A stretch of DNA of 64,000 bases from positions 248,001 through 312,000 of the forward strand of contig NZ_CP087131.1 of assembly GCF_020911865.1 (NCBI RefSeq), read 5' to 3'. The notes beneath the pieces were generated by a model. That model searched no databases. It saw only the letters and a list, made by a program, of their open reading frames with translations, and was not told the origin of the DNA. The DNA is from Chryseobacterium sp. C-71 (GTDB taxonomy: Bacteria > Bacteroidota > Bacteroidia > Flavobacteriales > Weeksellaceae). Below are positions 1 through 7,832 of this stretch, piece after piece; positions within the stretch are counted from its first letter, which is position 1; each line of letters opens with the position of its first letter. The position numbers were made by a program, and so were the translations under genes.

Positions 1-497
1 ACGTTGATAAAGGTAAAAAAGTACTTTGGGAAAAGTTTCCAGAAATAGAAAAATTCAGAGATTTTAGCTTTTCAATGTTGGATGAAGTTAGGGCAGAAAT
101 AGGAGAGACATCTTACAAGAGATGCTTGTACCTTTTAAAGGAAATAAAAAGAGTTGAAAAAGCTGCAAAAGCTTTATCAGAAGGCGATGTGAAATATTTA
201 GGAGAACTTCTCATCGAAACGCATTCCGGACTTTCTACTGAATTTGAAGTGAGTTGTGAAGAACTGGATTTTATGGTGGAAGAAACTTTAAAGGAAAATG
301 GTGTTTTGGGTGCAAGAATAATGGGCGGTGGTTTCGGCGGATGCAGCATCAATCTTATTAAAGATGAAAATGTGGATGATGTGATTAAAAGTATCACCGC
401 AAAATACAAAGCAGATTTTGACATCGAAATGAAAGTGTACCGTGTAAAAATATCGGATGGAATTAATGAATACAAAAGAAATGAATTCGTCATTTAA
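1..497 (+). CDS. galK: Galactokinase, C-terminal part (cut by window edge)
   Basis: The reading frame is already open at base 3, so the gene starts before the window. About 164 C-terminal residues remain. They carry the GHMP-kinase C-terminal signature GARIMGGGFGGCSINL followed by the usual final beta-strand region (FDIEMKVYRV). Galactokinase phosphorylates galactose to galactose-1-phosphate, the first Leloir step, in the cytoplasm. The gene overlaps galT, which starts inside its last codons, so the two should be co-translated. The next enzyme of the same pathway lying downstream supports GalK over other GHMP kinases. The N-terminal substrate and ATP motifs cannot be checked here. Confidence 0.9.
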   Translation, partial: VDKGKKVLWEKFPEIEKFRDFSFSMLDEVRAEIGETSYKRCLYLLKEIKRVEKAAKALSEGDVKYLGELLIETHSGLSTEFEVSCEELDFMVEETLKENGVLGARIMGGGFGGCSINLIKDENVDDVIKSITAKYKADFDIEMKVYRVKISDGINEYKRNEFVI

Positions 498-1539
498 TCA
501 AAAGCAACATCCTCACAGAAGATATAATCCGCTTTTGGATGAGTGGATTTTGGTTTCCCCACAACGAGCCAACCGACCTTGGCAAGGACAGACCGAAAAA
601 GTAGCTGAAGAAAAACTTCCAGCTCACGACCCGAATTGTTACTTGTGTTCAGGAAATGTACGAGTGAATGGTGATAAAAATCCTGATTACAAAGGGGTTT
701 TTGTTTTTGAAAACGATTTTGGTTCTCTGATGAAAGATGATGTCGAATTCTCTGATGAACAGTCGGATTTTTTTTCATTAAAACCGGAACGTGGGATTAA
801 CAGAGTCATTTGTTTTTCAGAAAATCACAGCCTTACTTTACCAGAAATGGAAGTTGATGACGTCAAAAAAGTGGTAGATGTCTGGCAACAGCAGTATGAA
901 AATTTGGGAGACGAAGATTACATCAATCACGTTCAGATTTTTGAGAACAAAGGAAGCGTGATGGGATGCAGTAATCCACATCCGCACGGACAAATCTGGG
1001 CGCAGTCTTCGATTCCTTCGACAGTTTTGAGAACACAGGAAAATCTGAAAAAATATTTCGAGAAAAACGGAAGTTCACTTCTGGAAGATTATGTCAAAAA
1101 AGAATTAGAAGCCGAAGAAAGAATCATTCTTGAAAATGAAGATTTTGTAGCATTAGTTCCGTTTTGGGCAGTCTGGCCTTACGAAACAATGATTATCAGC
1201 AAAAGAAAAGCAGAAAATATCCTGCAGTTTTCTGATTCCGAAAAGCTTTCTTTAGCTTCGATAATAAAAGATTTAACTGCAAAATACGATAATCTTTTTG
1301 AGATTTCGTTTCCATATTCAGCAGGAATCCACCAATCTCCAACCGATGGGAAAGAACATCCTGAATGGCATTTCCATATGCATTTTTATCCACCGTTGTT
1401 GCGTAATGCCGAAGTGAAAAAATTTATGGTCGGCTACGAAATGCTTGCAGAGCCACAACGTGATATTACACCGGAACAAAGCGCAGAGATATTGAAAAAA
1501 CTATCACTGAGACACTATCGAAAGAAAAACAGTTTGTAA
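481..1539 (+). CDS. galT: Galactose-1-phosphate uridylyltransferase
   Basis: This enzyme transfers UMP from UDP-glucose to galactose-1-phosphate, giving UDP-galactose and glucose-1-phosphate. The active-site HPH triad with the nucleophilic histidine is visible in NPHPHGQIW. An N-terminal CYLCSGN pair fits the zinc site, and the distal HPEWHFHMHFYPPLLR histidine cluster fits the second domain. Length (352 aa) is normal. ATGs at 457 and 466 are also in frame. ATG 481 was chosen because the product then begins just before the conserved RYNPLLDEWILVSPQRANRPWQG block. It overlaps the end of galK by 17 bp, which suggests coupled translation. Confidence 0.92.
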   Translation: MNSSFNQKQHPHRRYNPLLDEWILVSPQRANRPWQGQTEKVAEEKLPAHDPNCYLCSGNVRVNGDKNPDYKGVFVFENDFGSLMKDDVEFSDEQSDFFSLKPERGINRVICFSENHSLTLPEMEVDDVKKVVDVWQQQYENLGDEDYINHVQIFENKGSVMGCSNPHPHGQIWAQSSIPSTVLRTQENLKKYFEKNGSSLLEDYVKKELEAEERIILENEDFVALVPFWAVWPYETMIISKRKAENILQFSDSEKLSLASIIKDLTAKYDNLFEISFPYSAGIHQSPTDGKEHPEWHFHMHFYPPLLRNAEVKKFMVGYEMLAEPQRDITPEQSAEILKKLSLRHYRKKNSL

Positions 1540-2039
1540 AATTTACTTAAAAAATTTCAAGGCTTTCTAAAAGTAAATATTATTCTACTATTTGACCTCC
1601 GTCAGTTTGAGTAAAAATCATTTGAAAAATCATTTTGTATCGGACTATGAGAGCTTTACTTTTTTTCATGTAGGCTTGAAATTAAATTGCTTTGTGTTAA
1701 GATAAATACATTTACTTAATAGAGTTGCTTCTTTGTTAGGACACAATTCTCATACTATTTTAACTTTACGAGCATGAAGAAAACCCTAAAAAAATTACAG
1801 TTTATAAATCGAAGATTCGACGCATTCAATGGGAATTAAACTTTCATAATCCTGTAAATTGACTGCGTCGAATCTTCGATTTCAGCTTTTTAGAAAATTT
1901 AGCCTTAAGAGAGTAACAAACTTAATGTCTAATCAAACTAAAAATGTAGTATATAAATTTTGCCTAAGAAATATTTGCAAGTTCACAAGAGAGTTGAAAT
2001 ACTTTTTCATCAGAATTTTATTGGTTTTATGTTTGGATT
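1540..2039. other. Gene-free region downstream of galT
   Basis: About 500 bp of AT-rich DNA between galT and a convergent minus-strand gene. No convincing coding sequence was found. The longest open frame (1859-2056) runs through the right arm of an inverted repeat and has a low-complexity, non-conserved look. The only clear structure is the 25-bp inverted repeat at 1806-1882. It may mark the left edge of the accessory region that follows. Confidence 0.6.
1806..1882. repeat. 25-bp inverted repeat with 27-nt loop
   Basis: The left arm (1806-1830) and right arm (1858-1882) are complementary at 24 of 25 positions, the one mismatch being T against G near the inner end. Each arm contains TCGAAGATTCGA or its complement. 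An RNA from either strand would fold into a long hairpin. There is no U-tract typical of an intrinsic terminator, and no transposase is nearby. It could be a miniature mobile-element remnant or a structured RNA. Confidence 0.8.
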
Positions 2040-3200
2040 TTATTGAAACTCATTAATTCCATATAAGATTTCCTTCATTTTAGTACCATTAATTTCGACA
2101 GGTTTATAAGCTATGTTAAATTTTTCGATAGCAACACCTATATCTGATTTTAACTTCGCATATTCAATAGGGAGTTTACTTTCACATTGTTTTTCATTTT
2201 CATAACTATTGAGTATAATTTTAAACTTTTGGTAAAACTGTTCTCCAGAGCTGATGAAGTTATTATAGGTACCAATAAACTGAATTAAACGATCAATAGG
2301 AAATTCAACTTCTATTTGTAATTTTCTTTTCTTTAAATCATCAGATTTTGCTATTGTAGTGATAAAGGTTTCTAGTTTATCTTTTACTTCAGTCCAATCG
2401 TCACCTTCTCTGCAGTCTTTTAGAGATTTTTCATATCCGATCGGCTTGGTGTAATCTCTGAAGAGATTTTCTAAATCGGATTTTACAGTCTCATTTGATT
2501 TTTGCAAAAATGCAGTTTCAAAATAAATTGTATTAAGATCATTTTGCATCCTCAATGTGAAATCAATAATGCAATCTACTTTTAGAAGCTCTGTTTCTTT
2601 TTCCTGTTTAGACAGATTAGAAACAATCATTCCGGTAAAAGTATTAATGACAGAAGCAAGTGTGTTGGTTCCCAAAATTTTTGTGAGGTCAAATCCTACT
2701 TTTTTATCCTGCTTATTTTTTATTAGATCTTTTACTTTTTCAAACTCTGGGTATTGATTAGGATTTGCAATTTTAGAAATTTCGGAAAAAGTTCGTACTG
2801 ATGCAAAGTGATGATCTAAACCAAGAATTTTTTCGTAAAGAATTTTGATGATCTGCAAACCTTTAATATACCGAATTTTAGAAATCTCATTATCTATTTC
2901 ATCTTTTTCCTGTGATATTAATTCTTGAAGTTCATCTTTTCTAATAAGAAAATCAATTTTTTTTTCTCGTACTTTTTCTACTTTAAGTAATAGATTAATT
3001 TTAGCTAATTCATTTTTATGAAAATTTAACGTTGAAAAATGACCCTGATAGACCAAGGAAATTTCGTTACACATTTCATTGATGATTTGATTGGGATCCT
3101 CGTTATTTATAGTTTTAGCATAACTCATTGATCCCCAAAATATACTCAAAAATGCTATTGTCTTAAAAAAGAAAGCTGTGATAAAATTTGAAAGTTTCAT
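2040..3200 (-). CDS. Secreted coiled-coil protein of unknown function
   Basis: A 386-residue protein with an N-terminal hydrophobic stretch (about residues 8-28) ending in SMSYA, consistent with a Sec signal peptide. The body is very rich in K, E, L and I and is predicted by eye to be helical, with coiled-coil-like stretches around residues 60-110 and 195-250. Four cysteines lie outside the signal (near 44, 205, 263 and 338) and could form disulphides in the periplasm. I do not recognise the family. It is the last gene of a seven-gene minus-strand operon and lies 28 bp after its upstream neighbour. The ORF is clearly real by length and signal peptide; the function is unknown. Confidence 0.7.
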   Translation of the reverse strand: MKLSNFITAFFFKTIAFLSIFWGSMSYAKTINNEDPNQIINEMCNEISLVYQGHFSTLNFHKNELAKINLLLKVEKVREKKIDFLIRKDELQELISQEKDEIDNEISKIRYIKGLQIIKILYEKILGLDHHFASVRTFSEISKIANPNQYPEFEKVKDLIKNKQDKKVGFDLTKILGTNTLASVINTFTGMIVSNLSKQEKETELLKVDCIIDFTLRMQNDLNTIYFETAFLQKSNETVKSDLENLFRDYTKPIGYEKSLKDCREGDDWTEVKDKLETFITTIAKSDDLKKRKLQIEVEFPIDRLIQFIGTYNNFISSGEQFYQKFKIILNSYENEKQCESKLPIEYAKLKSDIGVAIEKFNIAYKPVEINGTKMKEILYGINEFQ

Positions 3201-3228
3201 AGTTATTACTTATATGTGATTATTGATT

Positions 3229-3660
3229 TTATTTTTTACCCAGAGTAATAATAACCGAGGATGTTTTATCTTCGAATATAAAAGGATACTTGCCTTGTTT
3301 AATATAACTTGCTTCTGGGCTTATATTGATCTTCTGCAAAATCGTTTCTGGAATTGAAAAATCACTTTCCTGAAAGAAATAAGGATTTTCTGTAGCCTTC
3401 ATTTCCGAAAAAGTTTTTCCTGCGATTTTCTTTTGATCTGTTTCTGAAGTGTTCTTGTTTTCAAAAACCATTGCAAAACTGTTATCAGATATTTTCGTAA
3501 ATGTAGCTGCAATTGTATGATCTGTATTAGATGTTATTCCACTGCTGCATAAGCCTAAGCCTCCTGCACAGTCTCTGCCGCGTGCATCTAAAAAAACTGT
3601 TTGAGATTGTGACAATGCAATTAGCGGTAATAATAGTAGTACAAGTAAGTATTTTTTCAT
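3229..3660 (-). CDS. Small secreted protein of unknown function
   Basis: A 143-residue protein with a clear signal peptide (MKKYLLVLLLLPLIALSQS). The mature N-terminus has a Cys/Gly-rich patch (DARGRDCAGGLGLCSSGI). The remainder resembles a small beta-rich periplasmic domain. I do not recognise the family. It is separated by one base from the upstream DCC thiol-oxidoreductase gene. The paired cysteines would make it a conceivable redox partner of that protein, but this is only a guess from position. Confidence 0.65.
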   Translation of the reverse strand: MKKYLLVLLLLPLIALSQSQTVFLDARGRDCAGGLGLCSSGITSNTDHTIAATFTKISDNSFAMVFENKNTSETDQKKIAGKTFSEMKATENPYFFQESDFSIPETILQKINISPEASYIKQGKYPFIFEDKTSSVIITLGKK

Positions 3661-3661
3661 T

Positions 3662-4054
3662 TTAAATAAATTTTTTTAGTATTTGTTGTTGTGGGATTTC
3701 GCAATAATTCGGAGTGATTTTTTTTCTAATTTTAGAAAAAATTGTATATCCTAAATCAATTAAATTTCTATTTACAAGTAATAACAAAAAGTATATAAAT
3801 TTATAATTAGGTATTTTCTTGAAAATTTCTCGTATTGCCTTACCTTTGGTAAAAAGAGAAGATTCAGTTTTTAGGAATATTGTTTCTTCTGCTAATTGCG
3901 GAGATATATTTCCTTGAGTAAATATTAATTTTGCTGAATCAGAATGGTTTGATGTAAAAATGAAGAAATTTTTTGTATCATTTTTGGCAATGAATAAAAT
4001 AAATTTATTACAAAAACCGCATTCTCCGTCGTAAATAATTATATTTTTTGGCAT
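3662..4054 (-). CDS. DCC-family (DUF393) thiol-disulphide oxidoreductase
   Basis: A 130-residue thioredoxin-like protein of the DCC family. It begins MPKNIIIYDGECGFC, with the family-defining Asp9, Cys12 and Cys15 pattern. The 130-aa length is standard. These proteins often sit beside HTTM membrane proteins, and one is encoded two genes upstream here, which supports the assignment. The exact substrate is unknown. No signal peptide is visible, so it probably acts at the cytoplasmic face. It lies 8 bp from the upstream serine hydrolase gene and 1 bp from the downstream secreted protein, so all are likely co-transcribed. Confidence 0.82.
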   Translation of the reverse strand: MPKNIIIYDGECGFCNKFILFIAKNDTKNFFIFTSNHSDSAKLIFTQGNISPQLAEETIFLKTESSLFTKGKAIREIFKKIPNYKFIYFLLLLVNRNLIDLGYTIFSKIRKKITPNYCEIPQQQILKKFI

Positions 4055-4062
4055 AAAGGTTT

Positions 4063-5412
4063 TTATTTTATTTTTTTACATTTAATCGATTGTTTACCTT
4101 GCTTCATTTCAATACCGTCTACTTTTCCTTTTTTATCAAGCAGAAAAAGAAGATTTGCCCCATTCTCAAACGCATAAAAGGAATTTTCACCTTTCCTTTC
4201 CAAGAGTACTTTTTCGCTGTCTTTTCCGTTATTATACATACTTAGAAATAGATGATTTTTACCGGCCAGAGTTATCTGGAAAGTACCTAAGGTTATTAAT
4301 CCTGCAAGTTGTGCCTTATACACACCTATGTAATTTATAGTTGGCTGTGCTGTTTTGCTTTCGTATTTCGAAAAGTTTGGGTACTTATATTTTTTATCAT
4401 AATATTTTGAAAGTACACCTAGTACAACTTCATTTAGCTTGATGTTTGTTCCGTTGGATAATATAATTATACTAAGATTATCATCTGGGAAATATCCTGC
4501 AAAAGAATGAAATTCATCAATTCTACCAGAGTGACCATATCCTGTCTTTTCATAGAATGGTGCTTTAAATAAGCCATATCCAATTCCATTGACTACATAA
4601 GTATCCTGCATTTGTTTTAATGAATTCTCCGAAACTAATGTGCCTTTGAATAATTCTTGCATTAATTTTGATAAATCTTCAGCTGTAGAAACTATTGCTC
4701 CGGCAGAGAAAGTAAAGCTTGGATGTGTATCTTGCTCTTTGGCCCATTTTTCTCCATTAAACTTATAAGATGTATTCCTTTTCATATACTCTTTATCACT
4801 AGTTTCACAAAAAGTATTTGCCAATCCAATTTTATCAGTAATTCTTATTTTTACATTCTCCGGATATGATTTTAAGGTAATGCTTTCTATAATGTATCCT
4901 AAGAGCAAATAATTTGAATTACTGTAATAGCTGTCTGAACCAGGCTTGAATTGAGGTTTTCCCATCTCGATAAGTTTTAGCATATCATTTTTGCTAAAAT
5001 TATTTTTTTTTGAAATGTAATAATCTTCCCAGTCTAGATAGTTGTAAATTCCACTTGTGTGATTTAAAAGATTTGCAATAGTTATTTTATCAGCATTTTT
5101 AATATTGGGATAGAATTGATCAAGTTTTGTATTAATATTTAGTTTGCCTTCCTCTATAAGTTGAAAAGTGATAATTGCTGTAAAAACTTTTGATATAGAA
5201 CCTATTCTATATTGATCTGAAGAATCTGAAAATTTGCTAAACCGACCCTTATAGATAACTTCATTTTTTTTTTGAAGCAAAACTGTACCGGAAAAAGCAT
5301 TATTTTCCTGCAAATAATATAGAAGACTATCAATCGACTTTTTAAAATCACTTCTTTGACCAGATATGAAATTAAAAGCTGTAAATAGTAGTAGGATATA
5401 TATCTTTTTCAT
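4063..5412 (-). CDS. Secreted serine hydrolase, class C beta-lactamase fold
   Basis: A 449-residue protein with a signal peptide (MKKIYILLLFTAFNFISGQ). It has the class C beta-lactamase/penicillin-binding motifs in order. The first is the SxxK nucleophile Ser72-Ile-Ser-Lys75, in YRIGSISKVFTA. A YSN triad lies in the YYSNSNYLLLG stretch, and an HSG box in GYGHSGRID corresponds to KTG. Such proteins hydrolyse amide or ester bonds in D-amino-acid peptides or related substrates; this one's substrate cannot be told. The C-terminal 100 residues form an extra beta-rich domain common in Bacteroidota homologues. It lies within the operon, 30 bp after the HTTM gene. Confidence 0.85.
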   Translation of the reverse strand: MKKIYILLLFTAFNFISGQRSDFKKSIDSLLYYLQENNAFSGTVLLQKKNEVIYKGRFSKFSDSSDQYRIGSISKVFTAIITFQLIEEGKLNINTKLDQFYPNIKNADKITIANLLNHTSGIYNYLDWEDYYISKKNNFSKNDMLKLIEMGKPQFKPGSDSYYSNSNYLLLGYIIESITLKSYPENVKIRITDKIGLANTFCETSDKEYMKRNTSYKFNGEKWAKEQDTHPSFTFSAGAIVSTAEDLSKLMQELFKGTLVSENSLKQMQDTYVVNGIGYGLFKAPFYEKTGYGHSGRIDEFHSFAGYFPDDNLSIIILSNGTNIKLNEVVLGVLSKYYDKKYKYPNFSKYESKTAQPTINYIGVYKAQLAGLITLGTFQITLAGKNHLFLSMYNNGKDSEKVLLERKGENSFYAFENGANLLFLLDKKGKVDGIEMKQGKQSIKCKKIK

Positions 5413-5442
5413 ATAGTAAATTTTTTTAGAATTTAATATTGA

Positions 5443-6336
5443 TTATTTGTGATGCGGAATAGGATTGGATTCTAAAAATTCATCTTCATCAACTACATTT
5501 GGAAAATAGAAGGCTGATAAATTTAAAACGATCATAATCATCGCAAAAAAATGTAAACCCATAAAAATTGCAATAGACAGATGCATTGATATGGTTAAGT
5601 ATAACCAAATTTTCTGTGTGGCTTTTATATTGATAAACAGGGGATACAGTAATTCTATTGCTACAGTTGCTATTCCTCCAATAATAAATACAAAATCAGG
5701 AAGTTTAAGACTGCTTAAACTGATAAGACCGTTGTAATCATGAGAGTTTAGCGCTTTCCATATTGCTTCTCCGTTCCACCATGTTGCACCTAAAGCTTTG
5801 TCTAATCCTGAGAAAAAATAAATTATGCATACATGTGCCTGCAGTAAAATTAAAGACCATTTTACAGAACTCACATTTTGATTGAATTTAAAAAATACAT
5901 AATCTAAAGATAATTTACTTTTGGGAAAAATTACACAATAAAACAAAACCATTGTTAGAAAAAAATCTGCTCCATAAATATATAAATGCATTGATTTGTA
6001 GATGATTATTTGTAATAAAAGCGCAATAATGGCCGATGTTCTGGTAAAAAGCCCTGCTATAAGAAATAATAAAGCAATTACGTAGGTATAAAGAAAAATA
6101 CGAGCCAGTGAATCAAAGGTAAGATCAGGAAAATATTCATCTAACCTTGCATGAATGCTGTAAATGGTAGGTGAATAGTTGTCTGTTAACGCATCTAATA
6201 GTTCAGGCTTGATGTAAGCTCCTTCAAACAATATTTTTGGTATATCTTCCCAAAATGCAATGAGACTTAACAAGGCAAATAAACCTGTTGAAAATCTAAA
6301 AAAAAATAACCAATCGATACTAATTTTTTGTTTCAT
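5443..6336 (-). CDS. HTTM-domain membrane protein (vitamin K carboxylase-like)
   Basis: A 297-residue multi-pass membrane protein. The N-terminal block (IDWLFFFRFSTGLFALLSL) and the AHVCIIYFFSGLDKALGATWWNGEAIW segment match the HTTM (horizontally transferred transmembrane) superfamily. That family is related to the membrane domain of vitamin K-dependent gamma-carboxylase. Several hydrophobic helices span most of the sequence. Bacterial HTTM proteins have no settled activity; pairing with a DCC oxidoreductase, as here, is recurrent. Its start codon overlaps the end of the upstream 194-aa gene by 17 bp, so the two are probably translated together. Confidence 0.82.
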   Translation of the reverse strand: MKQKISIDWLFFFRFSTGLFALLSLIAFWEDIPKILFEGAYIKPELLDALTDNYSPTIYSIHARLDEYFPDLTFDSLARIFLYTYVIALLFLIAGLFTRTSAIIALLLQIIIYKSMHLYIYGADFFLTMVLFYCVIFPKSKLSLDYVFFKFNQNVSSVKWSLILLQAHVCIIYFFSGLDKALGATWWNGEAIWKALNSHDYNGLISLSSLKLPDFVFIIGGIATVAIELLYPLFINIKATQKIWLYLTISMHLSIAIFMGLHFFAMIMIVLNLSAFYFPNVVDEDEFLESNPIPHHK

Positions 6337-6904
6337 ATATCCAAGTTTTTATAGCGAAAAGAGTTGGTGTTTCAGCGTTTACTGTAGATTTTAGCGGAGG
6401 AAATTCTACTAATTTATATTCTACTTTTACAGTATTGCATTTATTATCTAAATTATTTATCTGCCGAACTTTTGCAACTAAATTCTGAATCAGCAAGTCG
6501 CTGAACCGATGCTTAAGCGTAGGTTCTTTTTCCTTTTGTTCCAATTCTTGCTGTACATATTCGGTTACACTACTAATTAAGCAATGATTTCTTATATTTC
6601 CTTCATTTGTCTCAAATGGTAAATTCAGCAAAGTATCGCACGATTCAAAAAACATAGCTCCATGGCTTTTTACACTAGGTGCAAAAAAACCGAAACCTGT
6701 TTCAGTTCCTGTATATCTATAATAATTACGAATGATTTTTGAATTATTTTCAAATACCTTGTATTTATAGACAACACCCTCTTGTTCCTTTCCATAAACA
6801 TGTTTTTGATAAGCTATTATTGTGGTAGTGATCCCAGTAATGAGCAAGCTGATTATGTGAATTGGGAGAAAGTATTTAAACCGATATGTGTAAAGTTTTT
6901 TCAT
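6320..6904 (-). CDS. Small membrane-anchored partner of the HTTM protein
   Basis: A 194-residue protein starting MKKLYTYRFKYFLP, with one N-terminal membrane helix. An in-frame ATG 36 bp upstream would add a hydrophobic extension, but the MKK start gives a standard signal-anchor. The segment YYRYTGTETGFGFFAPSV resembles a conserved block in short proteins commonly encoded next to HTTM genes in Bacteroidota (from memory, not checked). The rest is predicted to lie outside the membrane. It overlaps the HTTM gene by 17 bp. The biochemical role is unknown. Confidence 0.7.
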   Translation of the reverse strand: MKKLYTYRFKYFLPIHIISLLITGITTTIIAYQKHVYGKEQEGVVYKYKVFENNSKIIRNYYRYTGTETGFGFFAPSVKSHGAMFFESCDTLLNLPFETNEGNIRNHCLISSVTEYVQQELEQKEKEPTLKHRFSDLLIQNLVAKVRQINNLDNKCNTVKVEYKLVEFPPLKSTVNAETPTLFAIKTWIYETKN

Positions 6905-7001
6905 AATTATCAGAAAAAAAATGCAGGTCACGATAGTCACGTGACCTGCGTGTTTGTTTTTATATCTTAAAACACTTTAATGTAATACAGATGCTGGAAG
7001 A

Positions 7002-7535
7002 TTAGTCTTTTTTGGGTACAAATTCAAGACCTTCTTTTGTGTGTGTCTGCTTTACCTGATCTACTGTAAGATTGTATTCTTTTTCGATCAAAGTTCTGAT
7101 TTCTTTTTCTTCATCTGCTGATAAATTTGCACCAGTAGCTACTCCGTAAAAATGATCGTTAATTTTAGTATAATTTCCTACGCTTGAATATTTTTCTAAA
7201 ATTGCTAAAACAGGTGTAGCTGGTGCGGGAACTGTAGGACTATCCCAAGTAATAAAGTTCGCATCAAAAATTCCCAATGTAAGTTTGCTTTTAAAAATCC
7301 AGTTTCCTTTGACCATACTGTCAATACCATCTTTAGTTTTAGATTTAATCAATTGAGTTTTTGTAAGATCATAGTTCTTGTCAGAAGAAACTTTTGATTG
7401 TTGAGCAAATTTTAAACCTGTTGATTTTTGTTCAAGGTTTTTTCCTGTTGTTCCAACGCCTCCGTTTGTAGATTTAGTAAAAGAGAAAAGTGTAAGTCCT
7501 CCAACTAATAATACTGGTAAAATGATTTTTTTCAT
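7002..7535 (-). CDS. Secreted protein of unknown function, first gene of the HTTM operon
   Basis: A 177-residue protein with a signal peptide (MKKIILPVLLVGGLTLFSFTKS) and a Gly/Thr/Ser-rich linker. A compact domain of about 100 residues then ends in KKD. No cysteine occurs in the mature part. I do not recognise the family. Being first in the operon and probably the most expressed member, it could be the exported product handled by the downstream membrane genes; that is inference. The 297 bp upstream (7536-7832) are AT-rich and hold no clear promoter match or ORF. Confidence 0.68.
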   Translation of the reverse strand: MKKIILPVLLVGGLTLFSFTKSTNGGVGTTGKNLEQKSTGLKFAQQSKVSSDKNYDLTKTQLIKSKTKDGIDSMVKGNWIFKSKLTLGIFDANFITWDSPTVPAPATPVLAILEKYSSVGNYTKINDHFYGVATGANLSADEEKEIRTLIEKEYNLTVDQVKQTHTKEGLEFVPKKD

Positions 7536-7832
7536 GTTAAATAAATTTTTAGATGCTCCATTATAGGACTTGAGCTATTAGTGTTTGTCCTTATTGCTTT
7601 CTTATCGTGTAAGCATATTCACTAGTTTCTTTTTTTTCTTTGGGTAATAAAACAAATCCCGCAATTCGTAGCTACTGAATGTTTAAAAATGAATTGGTGT
7701 TTCATTTTGATGTTGTAAACATAGAAAAGTTTTACCTGTCTAAAAAAGCAAGTAATTATACATTTATAAATTTATTCTTTAAATTTATAAATTAAAATAT
7801 ATTTAAGTATTTGAAAATGAGACGAATGTGTA

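Noticed and set aside
1859..2056. 65-codon open frame after the inverted repeat
   Set aside because: It begins inside the right arm of the repeat, has a weak start, no recognisable domain and overlaps the end of a convergent real gene.
5443..6336. Calling the HTTM protein a true vitamin K-dependent gamma-carboxylase
   Set aside because: Only the membrane-domain similarity is visible; the larger soluble region of the animal enzyme is absent at 297 aa.
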